A stretch of DNA of 64,000 nt from DATBLE01 sp963734065 (GCA_963734065.1 CAVTFN010000005.1:558001-622000); one strand, 5' to 3'; shown: positions 52,997 through 61,644, counted from the first letter of the stretch. The notes: generated by a model not told the origin, from the letters alone. A program made the numbers and translations.

Positions 52997-53968
52997 TCAC
53001 ACGGTGATGACGACCTTTCCACGAGCGTGTCCCTCTTCCAGATGACGGATGGCCTCCGGGACCTCGCTGAGGGGGTACGCCTTATCGATCACCGGCGTCA
53101 CCCTGCCGGCCTCGATGAGCTCCTTGAGCACGGCCAGGTCCTCGCCGTTCGCCTTCGCGACGAACGTGCCCAGCTTCTGGTGCACGAACGGTGACAGCAT
53201 GGACGCCTGAAGCTGGCGATCGATGCCCCCGAACCACCGTCCGCCCCCTTCTCCTCCGACGATCACGAGTGTCCCCCGGGGGCTGAGGGCTCGCCGCAGG
53301 TGGGATACGGAACGATTCCCCGCGATGTCGAGGATGATGTCGTAGCGCTGCCCCGTTTCCGCGAAGTCGTCGCGTGTGTAGTCGATAACGTCGTCCGCGC
53401 CGATCGACCGAACCAGGTCCACCTTCGTCGTGCTGCACACACCAGTGACCTGAGCTCCGAAGGCCTTGGCGATCTGCACGGCGAACGACCCGACGCCGCC
53501 CGCCGCGCCGATAATCAGCACCTTCTGCCCCGGCAGCACCTTTCCGTTGTTTCGGACGGCCTGGAGTGCGGTGCAGCCTGAAGTGGGAACGGTTGCCGCC
53601 TGCTCGAAGGTGAGGTTTGCGGGCTTGGGCGTCACCTTGTCCGGTTGAGCGGTCGCGTACTCGGCGAATGCGCCGTCGCAGATCCCGAACACCTCATCGC
53701 CCGCCTGGAACCGCGTGACATCCTTGCCGATCGTCTCGACGCGACCTGCCACATCGGTTCCCCGAACGCGGGTCTTGGGCGCGCGGAGCCCGGAGCCTGC
53801 GATGCGGAAGAGGTACGGCAGGCCAGTCATGAAGTGCCAGTCTCCGATGTGTGCGCTTGCCGCGAGAACGCGCACGAGTACGTCGTCGTCGCCGATCTCG
53901 GGCTTGTCGATGTCCTCGAGCTCCAGGACGTCAGCCGAGCCGTACCTCTCTTGCACGATCGCCTTCAT
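52997..53968 (-). CDS. MDR-family NAD(P)-dependent oxidoreductase, third
   Basis: A 323-residue enzyme. KAIVQERYGSADVLELEDID, cofactor motif VLIIGAAGGVGSFAVQIAKA, and C-terminal PLSEVPEAIRHLEEGHARGK. No catalytic-zinc cysteine or histidine pattern, so it belongs to the quinone oxidoreductase branch. ATG 53968 after GGAGG. Confidence 0.88.
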   Translation of the reverse strand: MKAIVQERYGSADVLELEDIDKPEIGDDDVLVRVLAASAHIGDWHFMTGLPYLFRIAGSGLRAPKTRVRGTDVAGRVETIGKDVTRFQAGDEVFGICDGAFAEYATAQPDKVTPKPANLTFEQAATVPTSGCTALQAVRNNGKVLPGQKVLIIGAAGGVGSFAVQIAKAFGAQVTGVCSTTKVDLVRSIGADDVIDYTRDDFAETGQRYDIILDIAGNRSVSHLRRALSPRGTLVIVGGEGGGRWFGGIDRQLQASMLSPFVHQKLGTFVAKANGEDLAVLKELIEAGRVTPVIDKAYPLSEVPEAIRHLEEGHARGKVVITV

Positions 53969-54079
53969 CGGATCCTCCGAGCGACGCGGTCGCCGACTGG
54001 TTGAAGGCAGCCGTCTGAGTGCAGCATGACATGGCAACGGAGCGTGTCTGGTTGACAGATCCAAGGTCAGCACGCCCGC

Positions 54080-54176
54080 GTCGGCGAGCGTACTGTCGCT
54101 TCGGGAGTCAGGGACAAAGACAAGCCAGTAGTTGGAGAGAAACCCTCGCCTGGGGCAGTTCGGGAATGTACACGGG
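54080..54176. repeat. Dispersed intergenic repeat (R1), third copy
   Basis: GGCGAGCGTACTGTCGCT, GGGACAAAGACAA, CAGTAGTTGGAGAGAAACCC and the GGGCAGTTCGGGAATGT tail. Confidence 0.6.
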
Positions 54177-54370
54177 CGTTCCCGATGGTTTGGGCGCTCG
54201 CCATCATGATGGCGGCGATGGGTCGGGTCATTTGTGGGATTGGAGCAGGCGGCTTGCCCGAAGCACATGCTCGAGGAGACGATCGAGCTCGCACGGTCGC
54301 TCGCAGGAGCGCCGCCGGACGAGGCTCGCTGACGCTAGCCGCAGGGGGCGCGTGGTGGTATCGCATCCGT

Positions 54371-54432
54371 GATTTTCCTCCGTCAGGGAGGTGCTAGATC
54401 AGCGAGGGGAGGGGGTGCGTCTCCGGGGCAGT
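54371..54432. repeat. Dispersed G-rich repeat (R2)
   Basis: TTTTCCTCCGTCAGGGAGG followed by TGCTAGATCAGCGAGGGGAG and GGGGTGCGTCTCCGGGGCAG. Other copies are at 49438-49530, 54643-54690 and 54800-54843. Confidence 0.6.
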
Positions 54433-54804
54433 CTCCTCTGGCCATTCCCACCCAGGGCTGTCGCTCGCTGGCGGTGAGGCGTAGCGTGTCCGGTGGGCGT
54501 GGCCGGCGTAACTTCGAACTAGAGGGCGGCACGCCGCCGTTGCGTCTCGATCCACGTCCAGGCCGGGAGAGGCTAAGGCCTCCCGCAGCTCGGAGGAATA
54601 CCGCCCGACGCGATCATCTCAGACTTTCGGTCACGCACATAGTCGGAGAGGGGAGGGGGTGCCTCTCCGGGCCTCCCTCCGGGCAGGAGGCGCTGATACC
54701 TCGCTGTTCTGAGCGAGACGGAATGCACATCGGGCATCTCAGCAGCCTAGGCGCCAACCGATACCTATTTTCTGACACTCGCAGAAACGAGGGGGAAGAT
54801 GAAA

Positions 54805-55479
54805 TCAGCGAGGGGAGGGGGTGCGTCTCCGGGGCTGGTCGCTCAGGGGTTGATCCCGTAGGTGTCGATCCACAGCCCGACCAGCAGCAACGCTGCCAGC
54901 AGAATCGCCGCTACCACCGACCACAGCGCGGGGCCGTTGTCCGCGCCCTTGGGGTAGTGGGCGTTCATCGCTCCACCTTCTTCCCTCTCGTTCGTCATAG
55001 GCCTTCTCAGCAACCGGACCCCTCTTTCTGATGCACGGATGCTGGTCGGTCGCCGGTGCTTCCGTGCGTATCTGCGTAGGCGACTTAGGCCGACCAGGCC
55101 ACGAACTTCCCTGCATCTGATGGATATCTCCCCAGAAGGTGTGCACCGCGGGGTGCACTACAGCCCACCCGGGACTGACTGAGCGTCGTCCGGCTCGCTC
55201 GATGCGGTCGCCCTCCTGCGGCTGGAAGGCCGCAGCCTTGCCCCAACCCCTGTCGGCCAGGAGCTTGGAGGCTTCGAGCCTGTCCCTGTCGCGCCTGGTC
55301 TCGTCCTGAGCAATCGACCACCACAGCTCAACCAATGCCTTGCCATCCTCGCCGACCAGCTCGCGGGTGGCACGGGCAAGGCCCTGCGGCCTGCCGCCGG
55401 GGTTACCACTGCGACCGGGCCGGAAGCCCTTGCCAGTGATACCGCCCGTTGCTCCACCGTTGTTCTGAACACTGCTCAT
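54805..55479 (-). CDS. DUF5681-domain protein (mobile-element associated), 3' end doubtful
   Basis: The first about 85 residues fit DUF5681: ITGKGFRPGRSGNPGGRPQG, LARATRELVGEDGKALVELW and RLEASKLLADRGWGKAA. Such proteins accompany phage and integrative-element genes. Beyond the EGDRIERAG region the sequence becomes low-complexity and overlaps another likely small gene, so the natural stop was probably lost. ATG 55479. Confidence 0.5.
   Translation of the reverse strand: MSSVQNNGGATGGITGKGFRPGRSGNPGGRPQGLARATRELVGEDGKALVELWWSIAQDETRRDRDRLEASKLLADRGWGKAAAFQPQEGDRIERAGRRSVSPGWAVVHPAVHTFWGDIHQMQGSSWPGRPKSPTQIRTEAPATDQHPCIRKRGPVAEKAYDEREGRRWSDERPLPQGRGQRPRAVVGGSGDSAGSVAAGRAVDRHLRDQPLSDQPRRRTPSPR
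54843..54968 (-). CDS. Small single-helix membrane protein
   Basis: A 41-residue protein: a hydrophilic start (MNAHYPKGADNGPALW) and one helix (VVAAILLAALLLVGLWI) ending DTYGINP. AAGGTGGAG lies before the ATG. It overlaps the 3' end of the DUF5681 frame in another register, so that frame is probably truncated before this point. Confidence 0.5.
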   Translation of the reverse strand: MNAHYPKGADNGPALWSVVAAILLAALLLVGLWIDTYGINP

Positions 55480-55554
55480 ATCCCTATTGTCGCAAAGCGA
55501 TCGGCAAAATCCCGAGGTATCGGGCTTGGAATTCCCGCGAGAGAGGCGGGCGGC

Positions 55555-55809
55555 CAGCCTTCTCGCCTGTGGCGGCGAGGCAGTTGAGTGCGATCCTCGC
55601 ACGGTCGAGCGAGTCCGGTAGCTGTGGCCGTAGGTGCGATCGATCTGCTCGACGCTGGTGCCCCTCAGTCGGGCGAGTTCGAACCAGCGCGCGGGTGCGC
55701 TGATGCTCCCGCACGAGCGACGCGTTGCCGCGTTCGAACCCACGACTGCTCCGTCGTCTTAGGCACGCCGAGCTCGCGGCCCGCCTGCGCCCACGAACAG
55801 CCGGCATCG
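55555..55809 (-). pseudogene. HTH fragment plus integrase C-terminal remnant (copy 2)
   Basis: Repeats 3738-3993: FELARLRGTSVEQIDRTYGH in one frame and DAGCSWAQAGRELGVPKTT in another. At 55810 the similarity stops because an 835-bp segment with the ZIP gene intervenes; it resumes at 56645. Confidence 0.65.
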
Positions 55810-55850
55810 GTCGCGCAGGGGCAGGGCTAGCCGGACGGCACGGAAACCCG

Positions 55851-56609
55851 CTAGGAGAACAGGAGGATCTGGAAGCCGAGCATGAGCGCGAACGCGGTAC
55901 CGCCCGCAAGGGCGACGATTCTCGCCGACGCCGTTTCGAGCGCATCGGGGAGCAGTTCCCGGAGCACCATCCACACCATTGCTCCTGCCGCGAATCCGAG
56001 CGCGATCGGGAGGATCGACTTGAACCTGTCAACGAATAGGAAGGCGGGAACGGCGAGGAGTGGCTGCGGCAGGCTCGAGAAGATGCTCCATCCCGCCGCT
56101 GCCCTGACCGAGGTGCCACGAGGGACGAGGACGAGGCTGATCGCGAGCCCCTCGGGGATGTTGTGCACCGCGATCGCGATCGTGATCAGCACGCCAAGCG
56201 CCGATCCGTCAGCGAACGCAGCTCCGACCCCGATTCCTTCGGCCGCGGAATGGACTGTCATCACCCCGACGATCAGGAGCGCCCTCTGCGCGTCCTCGCC
56301 GCGCAACGATCCCAAGCTGTGTCCGTGGTCGTGCTCGAGGTGGCGCTCCGTCACGAGCACGAAGCAGATTCCCAACGCAAGGCCTACCGCGGTGCGCCAC
56401 AGGTTGCGATCGACGCCCTCCCGACAGAGGCTGACGCTCGCCGCGAGCATCACACCTGCCGCGATCGCGTTCGACGCGCCCAGCACGAACCGGCCGGAGG
56501 AGCGGACGAAGATGAGAGGCAGCGCCCCAAGCCCGGTCGCCAACGCCGTCACGAGAGCAGCGAAGAACACCGTGACGACGTTCGGCTCCACTGCAGTGAC
56601 CCTACTCAC
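55851..56609 (-). CDS. ZIP-family metal transporter
   Basis: A 252-residue eight-helix transporter. Core motifs HSAAEGIGVG and HNIPEGLAISL supply the His/Glu metal ligands of helices 4 and 5. A His-rich cytoplasmic loop (HLEHDHGHSLG) lies before them. Uptake of zinc or another divalent ion is likely. GTG start. The gene fills a segment precisely inserted into the integrase-remnant repeat. Confidence 0.9.
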   Translation of the reverse strand: MSRVTAVEPNVVTVFFAALVTALATGLGALPLIFVRSSGRFVLGASNAIAAGVMLAASVSLCREGVDRNLWRTAVGLALGICFVLVTERHLEHDHGHSLGSLRGEDAQRALLIVGVMTVHSAAEGIGVGAAFADGSALGVLITIAIAVHNIPEGLAISLVLVPRGTSVRAAAGWSIFSSLPQPLLAVPAFLFVDRFKSILPIALGFAAGAMVWMVLRELLPDALETASARIVALAGGTAFALMLGFQILLFS

Positions 56610-56644
56610 CGCCGTCGTCGTGCTCCGTTATGCCCTAACTAATG

Positions 56645-56740
56645 AGTTCGAGCGCCCGACTTCATTTTCGCCGCGTCTTTCCCCACGCGATCAACTGGGG
56701 AACCGACACGGCGGCGAGGCCCACGCCGAGCACGAGCAAT
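56645..56740 (-). pseudogene. C-terminal fragment of the small membrane protein seen at 4.0 kb
   Basis: Matches 3997-4086 and encodes the end of the same protein (SVPQLIAWGKTRRK, stop). The rest of the gene is missing beyond 56740. Confidence 0.6.
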
Positions 56741-56772
56741 CGGACTTCGGTCCTAGGGCCCAGACGACCGCG

Positions 56773-57393
56773 TCAGGCCAAGCCGTGCCGCTGGGCCCAC
56801 AAGGCCGCCTGGGTGCGGTCGGTGACGCCGATCTGGCGGAAGACGCTCGTCAGGTGGGCCTTCACCGTCTTCTCGCTGATCGACAGGCGCCGCGCGATCA
56901 TTTTGTTCGGCAGGCCCTCCGTCACCATGACCAGCACCTCCCGCTCGCGCGGCGAGAGCGACTCGAGCGGGGAGCCTGGGGCGCGGGCGCTCAGCAGCTC
57001 GCGGGCGGCCTTCGGGTCGAGTGGAGCATCTCCGCGCGCAGCGGCGCGAATCGACCTCGCCAGCTCGTCCGACTCCGCGTCCTTGAGCAGGTAGCCGGCC
57101 GCACCGGCGTCGAGCGCGCGGAGGATCCGCTCGCGGTCGGAGAAGGAGGTCAGGATCACGACCGCGACGTCGGGCCGCTCCTCCTTGATCCGGCGTGTCG
57201 CCTCGATGCCGTCCATTTCGGGCATCTCGAGGTCCATCAGCACGACGTCCGGCTGTTCCGCGCTGCAGAGCGCGACCGCCTCGGCGCCGTTGGCAGCCGT
57301 CCCGACCAGCTCGACGTCGTCGAGCGTCCCGAGCAGCTGTGTCAGGCCGCCGCGGACGACACCGTGGTCATCGGCGATCACGACACGGATCAT
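56773..57393 (-). CDS. NarL-family response regulator
   Basis: A 206-residue regulator. Receiver: VVIADDHGVVRGGLTQLLG, phospho-acceptor Asp in VVLMDLEMPEMDG, AAGYLLKDA. C-terminal LuxR helix-turn-helix: LSPREREVLVMVTEGLPNKM, ISEKTVKAHLTSVF. The ATG overlaps the histidine kinase stop (ATGA), so the two form a pair. Confidence 0.93.
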   Translation of the reverse strand: MIRVVIADDHGVVRGGLTQLLGTLDDVELVGTAANGAEAVALCSAEQPDVVLMDLEMPEMDGIEATRRIKEERPDVAVVILTSFSDRERILRALDAGAAGYLLKDAESDELARSIRAAARGDAPLDPKAARELLSARAPGSPLESLSPREREVLVMVTEGLPNKMIARRLSISEKTVKAHLTSVFRQIGVTDRTQAALWAQRHGLA

Positions 57394-58742
57394 CGGCGAG
57401 GCACCTCGAGAAGGAACCTCGCCCCTGCCCCCGGTTCGGATTCCACGTCCAGCGTTCCGCCGCGACCGGCGGCCACGCTGGTCAGGAGGGCCAACCCGAC
57501 ATGCCCCTCGGCCTGTCGTTGGGCGCGCCGGGCGTCGGAGAAGCCGACACCGTCGTCGACGACCTGCAGCCGCACCCGCTCCGGGGTCGCCTCGAGCCGG
57601 ACCGTGACGTTGTTCGCCTTTGCGTGATGCTGGATGTTCCTGACTGCCTCGCCCGCAGCCCGGAAAACGAGCAACTCGATGTCGTGACTGAGATCGAGAG
57701 GGCCGTCCAGTTCGATGGTCGTGGTGATCCCGCGGGCCGTAAGCGGCGCGAGCAGGTCTTCCAGCGCGGCGCCCAGCCCAGCCGAGTGCAGGTTGGGCGG
57801 GTGGATCTCCACCAGGAGCGTGCGCAGTTGGCGGATTGACGCCCGCGTCGTCGTCGCCGCGTTCATGAGGGTGGCGTGCAGACCCGGTGAGGGCGGCTCC
57901 CGCCGGTCCTGGGCGGCGGCTTCGAGCGAGAACGACATCCCGGCCAGATCCTGCACGACCCCGTCGTGGAGATCGGCGGCGATCCGCCGCCGCTCGTCGG
58001 CCGACGCCTCGAGCGCGTGCACCAGCAACCGCTCGCGCTCCAGCTGCGAGCGCTGCAGTCTCCGGGCGAGCCTCCAGGCCAGCGGGACCTGGATGAGCCA
58101 CAGGAGGAAGAGGCTGGCGAGCAACGCCACTGCGAAGGGACGCCAGATCTGCCGGCCGCTGGAGATCAGTGCGCTGGAGCGCTGGTACGTCTCGAAGAGG
58201 AGCGGCGCTCCGTCGGGTGCGCGGATGCGCGTGTACACCTCGTACAGCGGACCGAACTGGCGCTCGAAACGATTCTCGGGCCGATTGAGATCGCTGAGGT
58301 AGGCCTTCGCATCGCCGTTGCGAAGCGTGTCCACTTCGTCGCTGCCCAGGTCGTAGCGTGCACCGATCAGCCGCGGCTCATCCGAGTAGACGATGCGACC
58401 GCCCGCGTCCCAGATCTTCACACGCACGACACCCTCGTTCAGGATCCGCTCCTGGACGATCCGGTCGATCCGTGCCCTGGCGCGTGGATCGCCCGCAAGC
58501 GCACGTCGATCGAGCGCCGGCTCGACGATCCCCTGTCCTGCAAGCGTGGCGAACTGCCGGGCGTTCCGGAGCGCGTCTCGGCGGCCGAGGTCGCGGATGA
58601 CGAAGAACGTCCCCACGAAGAACACCGCGACCGCGAGCAGGCCGGCGGCGACGAACTGCACAACCGCTCGGGTGACGGAGGCCGGACGAGGGGCAGCCGC
58701 AGGATCGACGAGCTGGACGGTGACAGTCTGCGACTTCGTCAT
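57390..58742 (-). CDS. NarL-type membrane sensor histidine kinase
   Basis: A 450-residue kinase. Two membrane helices (about 25-48 and 205-226) flank an extracytoplasmic sensor domain (VKIWDAGGRIVYSDEPRLIG). HisKA_3 dimerisation region ADERRRIAADLHDGVVQDLA holds the phosphorylated His. The ATPase domain has EAVRNIQHHAKANNV (N box) and VVDDGVGF (G1). The signal is unknown. Confidence 0.92.
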   Translation of the reverse strand: MTKSQTVTVQLVDPAAAPRPASVTRAVVQFVAAGLLAVAVFFVGTFFVIRDLGRRDALRNARQFATLAGQGIVEPALDRRALAGDPRARARIDRIVQERILNEGVVRVKIWDAGGRIVYSDEPRLIGARYDLGSDEVDTLRNGDAKAYLSDLNRPENRFERQFGPLYEVYTRIRAPDGAPLLFETYQRSSALISSGRQIWRPFAVALLASLFLLWLIQVPLAWRLARRLQRSQLERERLLVHALEASADERRRIAADLHDGVVQDLAGMSFSLEAAAQDRREPPSPGLHATLMNAATTTRASIRQLRTLLVEIHPPNLHSAGLGAALEDLLAPLTARGITTTIELDGPLDLSHDIELLVFRAAGEAVRNIQHHAKANNVTVRLEATPERVRLQVVDDGVGFSDARRAQRQAEGHVGLALLTSVAAGRGGTLDVESEPGAGARFLLEVPRR

Positions 58743-58881
58743 TCAGCAGGACGTATACGACGCAGGCCAGAGAACGGATGCCCGACCCGTTCCCGGTGGT
58801 CGTACGACCAATGTCCCATGGCGAGTCGGCCCAACAGTACGCCAGGGTGGAAATCGACACCGATCCCGACGAAAGGACGTT

Positions 58882-59265
58882 ATGGGAACGACGAAGATCA
58901 CACTGGCAGTCGTCGCTCTGGTTGCAGCGCTGAGCGTCGCCTCGACCGCATCTGCAAAGGGAGGCGGTCAGAGCGTGGCCGGAACCTGCACGGCCGCGAG
59001 CACGTCATCGCTGAAGGTGAAGTCGGACGATCGCCGGCTCGAGGTCGAGTTCGAAGTCGACTCGAACATCCGCCGGCAGTCGTGGAACGTCGTCCTCCAG
59101 GACAACGGCTCGACCTTCCTCAGCAAGACCCGCAAGACCAAGGGACCGAGCGGTTCCTTCGAGGCCAGGTCTAGACCCGCCAACCGGGCCGGAACCGACA
59201 CCATCCAGGCGACAGCAACCAACGGCGCGACCGGCGAAAGCTGCACCGCCACGCTCAGCGTCTGA
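58882..59265 (+). CDS. Secreted small beta protein
   Basis: A 127-residue protein with a signal peptide (TLAVVALVAALSVASTASAK) and a mature domain with two cysteines (AGTCTAAS, GESCTATLSV) that may form a disulfide, suggesting an Ig-like sandwich. GAAAGGACG precedes the ATG. It is divergent from the kinase gene. A terminator follows. Function unknown. Confidence 0.72.
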   Translation: MGTTKITLAVVALVAALSVASTASAKGGGQSVAGTCTAASTSSLKVKSDDRRLEVEFEVDSNIRRQSWNVVLQDNGSTFLSKTRKTKGPSGSFEARSRPANRAGTDTIQATATNGATGESCTATLSV

Positions 59266-59282
59266 CCGGCTGCCTTCGGAAA

Positions 59283-59309
59283 GGCCCGCGCCGAACTCCA
59301 GCGCGGGCC
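59283..59309 (+). terminator. Terminator after the secreted protein
   Basis: GGCCCGCGC (59283-59291) pairs with GCGCGGGCC (59301-59309), 18 bases after the stop. Confidence 0.75.
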
Positions 59310-59329
59310 TCTCGACAGTCGGACACAGG

Positions 59330-59467
59330 ACAGCCTTCCTCTTCGCTCAAATAGGGCCCGGCGGGTGCCGTCTTCGCCTTCCGTACGATCAGCTGGGCTC
59401 GGGCGAGATCGACGTCGCGCCATTGAAGGGCGAAGGTTTCACCGACACGAAGGCCGGCCAGAATCAT
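59330..59467 (-). pseudogene. Tyrosine-recombinase (integrase) core fragment
   Basis: MILAGLRVGETFALQWRDVD followed by LARAQLIVRKAKT is the box-I region of phage-type integrases with the first catalytic Arg (GLRVGE). The frame is open for only about 45 codons before similarity ends. The N-terminal DNA-binding part and C-terminal tyrosine are missing, so this is a remnant. Confidence 0.75.
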
Positions 59468-59502
59468 CGTCGCGAGCGATGCCCGATGATCTCTGCTCGT
59501 CC

Positions 59503-59674
59503 TGACGAGGCCGCCCCGCCTGTTTCTTCGCGTGGTTACGCCTTTTGGCGTTCTTTTCGCAGTCGCCTGCGACTAGGCGGATAGGGCCGGATTCGGGGCG
59601 ATTCCAGTCGATTTGGGCATTACTTCCGGCTTGTGCCCATTCGGGCGGCAGCGTCAGGCATCCCCAAAGAGCTC
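59503..59674 (-). repeat. 172-bp repeat unit, copy 2
   Basis: Inverted relative to 36291-36462, same length. Here it borders the integrase fragment instead of the tRNA-Ala fragment. It contains multiple stops in all frames examined, so it is probably non-coding. Confidence 0.6.
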
Positions 59675-59708
59675 AGGGCGCGCGAAGGCGGCGGTATCGG
59701 GAAGGTGG

Positions 59709-60188
59709 TTAGCCGCCACCGACGAGCGGCGGCGAGGCTTGGAACGTCTTCTGCAGACCGTCGACCAGCTGCTGTTTTTCAGCCTTCGAGAGTCGCGAAC
59801 GAGAATGCAGGATCGTGTAGTACCACGGTGGCATCCCGCCGCCGCTTACCGCCTCGACGACGTCTCCGCTCCCGACGTCCTGCGGGCGGTCCCACCTCGA
59901 AAAGTTCAATGCCCCCCGACCGCCATCGACGTCGCGCTGGATCAGCCATGACTGAGGCGCGACGTTGCTGTACCAGGGCCAGGTCGTCTCGTTGCTGTGG
60001 CAGTCAAAGCAGGCGCGCTTGGCCAGGTCGCGTGTGCGCTGCAAGTCCCATACCGGTTCCTTTGTCACCGGCGGGTTCGAATGGCTTCGCCCGTATGGCA
60101 CGGCTTGCGCCAGTGCGAACAGGCCGACCACGCCAACAACGCAGAGCAAGACGATCCGTCTCCATCGGCGACGCGGCAGCCAGCGCAT
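59709..60188 (-). CDS. Haem-binding-domain protein
   Basis: A 159-residue protein with an N-terminal membrane anchor (RIVLLCVVGVVGLFALAQAV) and a haem_bd domain: CFDCHSNETTWPWYSNVAPQ with the CxxCH haem site, then WLIQRDVDGGRGALNFSRW. ATG 60188 gives a typical positive start (MRWLPRRRWRR). It lies near a dihaem cytochrome gene; a role in extracytoplasmic electron transfer is plausible. Confidence 0.85.
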   Translation of the reverse strand: MRWLPRRRWRRIVLLCVVGVVGLFALAQAVPYGRSHSNPPVTKEPVWDLQRTRDLAKRACFDCHSNETTWPWYSNVAPQSWLIQRDVDGGRGALNFSRWDRPQDVGSGDVVEAVSGGGMPPWYYTILHSRSRLSKAEKQQLVDGLQKTFQASPPLVGGG

Positions 60189-60382
60189 GGCCGTCAGCCT
60201 GCGCTGAGCGGCATCGGGCGGCATCGGCACACTCGCTGATCGCGCTCGGGGGCTTCTACCGACAGGGCCACACCTAGCAGCCGGGGCCGGCCATGCGACT
60301 GAGCGAGCGAGCTGCAGCCCCTCATGCCGATGCATCAAGGCCTCGCTGGGCCAGAGCTTGCGCCTGCTTCTACTATCGAGGC

Positions 60383-60672
60383 ATGAGCACCAAGACGGAG
60401 TTCACAGCCGACGAAGCAAGAGCGGTCGGCGAACAGATCGGAATTGATTGGGCGACGGCACCCTTCGATCTCGAACAGTTCCGGCTCGGCATGGGCGTTG
60501 AACTCGAGCATGGGAGGAGCTGAAAAAGGATCACCCGGCAGCTTCGGCTTCGGCCTCCATCTTCGCGAGACGCGTGTAGTAGTCGGAGAACTCCTTCAGG
60601 TGCGCGAGCGCGATCTTGCCGGTAACGATTGGGTCGTTGCCGGTCACGTCTGTCTGGGGGTCGTGCAAGCGA
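60383..60672 (+). pseudogene. DUF5661-type gene split by a 159-bp inversion
   Basis: The plus strand 60383-60513 encodes TKTEFTADEARAVGEQIGID and ends at ELEHG. The minus strand 60672-60531 encodes the expected continuation RLHDPQTDVTGNDPIVTGKI, ALAHLKEFSDYYTRLAKMEA, stop. Flipping 60514-60672 restores one intact frame (GAG CAT GGT CGC TTG). The C-terminal half with its stop is therefore inverted in place. No long inverted repeats flank the breakpoints. Confidence 0.8.
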
Positions 60673-60712
60673 CTGATGGTCACCGTTAAGTGCCGCTCCG
60701 GAGATATGTGTA

Positions 60713-60778
60713 GGGCCCGTTACAGGCCCTCCTGAACAACCTCGATTCAAGTCGGCACGTCAGTGGATGGTCTTGGTC
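60713..60778 (+). repeat. 66-bp repeat, copy 2
   Basis: GGGCCCGTTACAGGCC, CCTGAACAACCTCGATTCAA, GTCGGCACGTCAGTGGATGG match the reverse complement of 41730-41795. The 60673-60899 stretch has no supported gene. Confidence 0.6.
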
Positions 60779-60899
60779 GAGGGTTGTTACGCAATCTCAG
60801 CCAGGCGGGTCGAACACATCCGTAGCAGTACGGATTCCCACAACAGGAACGTCAACCGGGGAGATGACGGATAAGCGGCCAGACCGTAGCCGCCGACGA

Positions 60900-61622
60900 C
60901 TACTTGAGCGTCTTCAGGTAGGCGACGAGCGCTTTGAGCTGCCATGCCGGGATGATCCCGCCCCAGTGCGGCATGCTCGCGATCGGCTGCTTGCCGATCA
61001 CGCTGCCCGACCGGATCACGTCGAGGATCTTCTTGTCTGTGTTGAACTCCTTCCGGAAGTCCTGCCCCGAGAGCGGCGGGATCGACTTGTCCGGCGAAAG
61101 TGGGTTGGGGACGCCTCCGAGCGCGTTCGGGCCGTGGCAGTTGATGCACCCGTAGTGAATGTAGGAGGCGGCGCCAGCGACGACGGGACCCTGATTGCCG
61201 GGGATCGGCACCGGCGTCGCGTACTGAACCCGCGGTAAGCCCGCGCGGATGTAGGCGACGAGATCGGCGACCTGCTGCTTCGAGATCACCGGCCCCCACA
61301 CCGGCATGTACGGCCGCTTCGGGTTCGCCGACTCGCCCAGGCCATGCGTGATGATCGTCGTGAGCGCCTTCACAGTCAGCGACTTGCCGACGACGTTCAG
61401 CGCCGGCACAAACGGAGAGACGCCGCCACGGCCGAGGTTGCCGTGGCAGGCCGAACACGCGAACTGCACGAAGTCGTGCGCCCCAGCAGCGACATGAGGG
61501 TCGACCCGCCCGACTGCTGTCGAGGCGCCGCCAGAATGGGCCTTCCCCTCCGTGGCCGCGAAGAACACAGCAGCAAGCAAGCACGCCGCAAGAACACTGG
61601 TGACGACCACACGCCACCGCAC
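60900..61622 (-). CDS. Dihaem c-type cytochrome
   Basis: A 240-residue protein with an N-terminal anchor (VTSVLAACLLAAVFFAATEG) and two cytochrome c domains: FACSACHGNLGRGG with axial Met region YMPVWGPV, and YGCINCHGPNALGG with SMPHWGG. Extracytoplasmic electron transfer is expected. The start is uncertain: GTG 61622 is chosen because the sequence before 61645 is a dispersed 50-bp repeat, so the original start may be lost. Confidence 0.85.
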   Translation of the reverse strand: MRWRVVVTSVLAACLLAAVFFAATEGKAHSGGASTAVGRVDPHVAAGAHDFVQFACSACHGNLGRGGVSPFVPALNVVGKSLTVKALTTIITHGLGESANPKRPYMPVWGPVISKQQVADLVAYIRAGLPRVQYATPVPIPGNQGPVVAGAASYIHYGCINCHGPNALGGVPNPLSPDKSIPPLSGQDFRKEFNTDKKILDVIRSGSVIGKQPIASMPHWGGIIPAWQLKALVAYLKTLK

Positions 61623-61644
61623 GAAAGCATCATCCTGCGCAGCA

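Larger units (their letters stand above)
53969..54842. other. Repeat-rich intergenic region
   Basis: Holds R1 copy 3 (54080-54176) and three copies of the G-rich repeat R2 (54371-54432, 54643-54690, 54800-54843; core GAGGGGAGGGGGTGCGTCTC). A plus frame at about 54266 reads LEETIELARSLAGAPPDEAR and may be a remnant. No complete gene. Confidence 0.5.
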
